Assembly: GCA_028289265.1 (NCBI GenBank)
Contig: JAQGGU010000064.1
Span: 1-6,208, forward strand
DNA from: Candidatus Saccharimonadota bacterium
Lineage (GTDB): Bacteria; Patescibacteriota; Saccharimonadia; Saccharimonadales; UBA4665
Reading direction: 5' to 3'
DNA length: 6,208 nucleotides
Positions 4,630-6,208 of the stretch are shown one piece after another. Numbering within the stretch: position 1 is the first letter of the stretch; every line of letters begins with the position of its first letter. The notes beneath the pieces are model-generated. The model made no database searches. It was not told the origin of the DNA and worked only from the letters and a program-made list of their open reading frames with translations. The position numbers were made by a program, and so were the translations under genes.

Positions 4630-4926
4630 ATGAACACTACTACTCGTCACCTTGTTAATAAAGAAGTTACTGTTACCGGTCTCTACTTCCGGCCCGGTAA
4701 AGCTGCCGACCGGCACATCAAAGGGTACCCGAAGCGCATGGAGTTTGAGGGCCGCGAGTACACCTTTGTCGAGTCTGGCTTGCGGTACCTTATCCGCAAA
4801 GGACAAGAGTTTATTGAGGTTTTTGATATGACGGACGGTACCCGCGATTACCGGTTAAAATTCGACACCGGCGCCCACGTCTGGACTTTAGTGGGCATTA
4901 GGGAGGGCAGCAATGCACTCGCTTAA
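4630..4926 (+). CDS. 98-aa protein of unknown function upstream of radC
   Basis: Soluble, basic, probably beta-rich small protein starting MNTTTRHLVNKEVTVTGLYF and containing YPKRMEFEGREYTFVESGLR (33-52) and DYRLKFDTGAHVWTLVGI (73-90). The alternating hydrophobic pattern suggests a small beta-barrel or sheet fold. No signal peptide, membrane segment, cysteine or catalytic motif is seen. ATG 4630 is chosen because AGGAG (4615-4619) lies 10 nt upstream; the in-frame TTG at 4621 would be only 1 nt from that site. The gene follows the terminator-like hairpin, and its 3' end carries GGAGGG and an ATG (4913) in the radC frame, so it can be translationally linked to radC. No family recognised. Confidence 0.78.
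   Translation: MNTTTRHLVNKEVTVTGLYFRPGKAADRHIKGYPKRMEFEGREYTFVESGLRYLIRKGQEFIEVFDMTDGTRDYRLKFDTGAHVWTLVGIREGSNALA
4902..4915 (+). promoter_or_regulatory. Shine-Dalgarno site and alternative radC start
   Basis: GGAGGG (4902-4907) lies 5 nt before an ATG at 4913 that is in frame with radC and overlaps the end of the 98-aa gene by 14 nt. Use of this start would add 30 residues to RadC. It would serve only transcripts from upstream, because the internal promoter starts RNA at about 5003. Confidence 0.45.
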
Positions 4927-4968
4927 ATCCCCTGCGATAGCCGCGTCTTCGGTGAATAGTCAGGTGAA

Positions 4969-4996
4969 TTTACAAAGAGAATATTTGGGGTATAGT
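4969..4996 (+). promoter_or_regulatory. Internal promoter giving leaderless radC mRNA
   Basis: TTTACA -35 (4969-4974), a 16-bp spacer and TATAGT -10 (4991-4996). With the last -10 base at -7, +1 falls exactly on the A of ATG 5003. No Shine-Dalgarno site precedes that ATG. Confidence 0.65.
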
Positions 4997-5002
4997 AAGC
5001 CT

Positions 5003-5764
5003 ATGGCTACACTTACTGCCCCTAATCCACGGCGCACCTACAGGTTTCATGACTCCGACGTCGTGATGACTGACGGTGACTTCCCTTATGTGATACGTGT
5101 CCGTGACTTGGCTGAAGACGATAAGCCGCGCGAAAAATTACTTAAACATGGCCCGAAAGACCTTTCTATAGCCGAGCTGGTCGCTACACTGCTAAGTGTC
5201 GGCACGAAAAAGGAAGAAGTCATGACTATGGCTCACCGCATCCTTAAAGAGTATGGTGAGCGTGCCTTGATCAACGAGACGGATCCTGCCGCTTTGGCCG
5301 AGGCGCTTGATATACCTATCGTCAAGGCGTGCCAGCTTGTAGCGAGCTTTGAGCTTGGCCGACGATTTTATGAAAACCGCGGTGGTAAGCCCGTTGAAGT
5401 ACGCACTGCCCTGCAAGCTTATTGTCACTTGCAAGGAATGGCGTTCTTGCAAAAAGAGCAACTGCGAGCCCTTTACCTAAATAGCCGATACCAGGTCATT
5501 CATGAAGAGACTGTTTCCGTTGGTAGTCTGACGGCGAACATAGTCCATCCCCGCGAAGTATTTCAGCCTGCCATCGAATATGGCGCAGTAGCGGTGATCG
5601 TGGCTCATAACCATCCATCCGGATCCCTAGAGCCAACGCAAGCCGACAGAGACGTCACATTACAGCTCGGGGCGAGCGGTGCTTTGCTCGGCATAGAGTT
5701 GCTCGACCATTTGATTATCACTGGTGAATCGTATGTAAGCATAATAGGAGGCGTCCATGAATAA
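5003..5764 (+). CDS. radC: RadC family protein (JAB/JAMM domain)
   Basis: 253-aa RadC homologue with start chosen at ATG 5003. The N-terminal domain is clear from RDLAEDDKPREKLLKHGPKDLSIAEL (34-59) to ELGRR (117-121), and the C-terminal JAB metalloprotease-like domain from LRALYLNSRYQVI (154-166) onward. The latter contains VHPREVFQPAIEYGA (181-195) and the metal motif HNHPSG with His202, His204 and Asp215 (H-x-H-x10-D), then LLDHLIIT (233-240). The usual helix-hairpin-helix signature GIGPAKA reads IPIVKA (104-109), so the hairpin glycines are lost. About 28 residues precede the usual RadC start. RadC is linked to recombination and competence in some bacteria, but its biochemical role is unsettled. 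A second in-frame start at 4913 with its own ribosome site would add 30 residues. The 3' end overlaps the next gene. Confidence 0.95.
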   Translation: MATLTAPNPRRTYRFHDSDVVMTDGDFPYVIRVRDLAEDDKPREKLLKHGPKDLSIAELVATLLSVGTKKEEVMTMAHRILKEYGERALINETDPAALAEALDIPIVKACQLVASFELGRRFYENRGGKPVEVRTALQAYCHLQGMAFLQKEQLRALYLNSRYQVIHEETVSVGSLTANIVHPREVFQPAIEYGAVAVIVAHNHPSGSLEPTQADRDVTLQLGASGALLGIELLDHLIITGESYVSIIGGVHE

Positions 5765-6035
5765 AACAGTCGTATATCAGCTACAAGGATTCGGCGGGGT
5801 TATCGCCCACTTTCCAATATTTCCTACTTTCGTGCGTGACATAGAAGAGGACGCAGAGATACTTCGCCAAGCTCGTATACGTTCGGGTGATTACCTCACT
5901 ACGCTCGCAACTGAGTTGGAGCAGATAGCCGAAAGTTTGGATGCCGCCAAGGCGCCCGAAGCTCCTGCGCTTGAGCGTATTGTCTCAGAGCTTATATATG
6001 TAGACCGCAATTATTCCATTACTCCGCGAAAATAA
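5757..6035 (+). CDS. 92-aa protein of unknown function, coupled to radC
   Basis: Soluble, mostly helical small protein starting MNKTVVYQLQGFGGVIAHFP. An N-terminal beta-like stretch (3-20) is followed by acidic helices (about 24-42 and 45-64), an Ala/Pro linker (64-70, AKAPEAP) and a last helix (71-82). There are no cysteines, membrane segments or known motifs. Its ATG overlaps the last 8 bp of radC, and AGGAGG (5746-5751) lies 5 nt upstream inside radC, so it is translated from the same mRNA and probably coupled. A RadC-related or accessory role is suggested by position only. The next 173 bp contain no clear terminator. No family recognised. Confidence 0.82.
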   Translation: MNKTVVYQLQGFGGVIAHFPIFPTFVRDIEEDAEILRQARIRSGDYLTTLATELEQIAESLDAAKAPEAPALERIVSELIYVDRNYSITPRK

Positions 6036-6208
6036 TATTCGGTTCGCCGCATATCTTATCCCGAGGGTAAAGTCCTTAACGGTTGTAGACAATAACCCGC
6101 ATGCCGGGCACTAATGCCTTTGCCTCGCCGTAGGTCATCCTGGGCCGTACGCGATATGTAAGTATTACACAATGTGGTTGCGGCCAATTCTAGTGTATTC
6201 TCTAATGA
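6036..6208. other. Right-edge region without a convincing gene
   Basis: Two small overlapping hairpins are visible: CCCG-CATGC-CGGG (6096-6108) and GGCA-CTAA-TGCC-TTT (6107-6121). They may form a weak terminator for the radC cluster. Short open stretches on both strands at the edge could be the ends of neighbouring genes but are too short to call. Confidence 0.4.

Noticed and set aside
6076..6138. Minus-strand 20-codon ORF starting MTYGEAKALVPGMRVIVYNR
   Set aside because: It reads protein-like, but there is no Shine-Dalgarno site and it stops after 20 codons. The frame continues past the stop for some codons, so a decayed gene is possible but unsupported.
6165..6208. Possible C-terminus of a minus-strand gene (ends TRIGRNHIV) entering from the right edge
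   Set aside because: Only about 13 codons are visible, and another minus frame is also open here; not enough to call.
6172..6208. Possible plus-strand gene start MWLRPILVYSLM at the right edge
   Set aside because: Looks like a hydrophobic N-terminus, but there is no ribosome site or clear promoter and only 12 codons are visible.
1..6208. UGA recoding as glycine (Gracilibacteria/SR1-type code)
   Set aside because: All genes read full length with the standard code and no in-frame TGA occurs in any of them.
1..6208. CRISPR array, insertion sequence, tRNA, rRNA or attachment site
   Set aside because: No regularly spaced repeats, transposase motifs, terminal inverted repeats, tRNA T-loop signatures or rRNA stretches were seen on either strand.

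Overview
The window looks like part of a small, compact bacterial genome of moderate GC content. My best guess is Candidatus Saccharibacteria (TM7) or another Patescibacteria/CPR lineage. The reasons are the gene mix (bacterial topoisomerase IB, an LCP wall-polymer transferase, a membrane-anchored His-rich protein, RadC among short unknown proteins), the tight spacing, and a mix of leaderless and strongly Shine-Dalgarno-led genes. This is inferred from style, not from a marker gene. Read with the standard code, no called gene contains an internal TGA, so a UGA=Gly code is not in use. All nine complete genes end in TAA (seven) or TAG (two).

Layout. Bases 1-766 (minus) hold most of a type IB DNA topoisomerase whose C-terminus lies off the left edge. 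A 207-bp divergent intergenic region carries a near-consensus promoter and a long leader hairpin for the LCP-family transferase (974-2188, plus). A short winged-helix protein follows (2290-2553), then a 14-bp palindrome, a 13-bp perfect hairpin and a promoter for a membrane-anchored His-rich protein (2654-3280). That gene converges with a YfcE/MJ0936-type metallophosphoesterase (3277-3798, minus); the two overlap by 4 bp at their stop codons.

From 3908 to 4190 lie two very short, charged ORFs (42 and 28 codons). Each has a strong Shine-Dalgarno site and is followed by its own intrinsic terminator. Bases 4191-4629 contain no protein gene. They hold a terminator and then a stem-rich stretch (about 4284-4601) that ends in another terminator-like hairpin, 28 nt before the next start codon. 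This looks like an unrecognised non-coding RNA or a long regulatory leader, and it is the most interesting part of the window.

The right part is a tight plus-strand cluster: a 98-aa unknown protein, RadC (with an internal promoter placing the transcription start at or next to ATG 5003), and a 92-aa unknown protein overlapping the RadC stop. Bases 6036-6208 show no convincing gene.

Functional themes are DNA topology and repair or recombination (TopIB, RadC), cell-envelope assembly (LCP, His-rich surface protein) and phosphoester hydrolysis. No mobile element, CRISPR array, tRNA or rRNA was seen.
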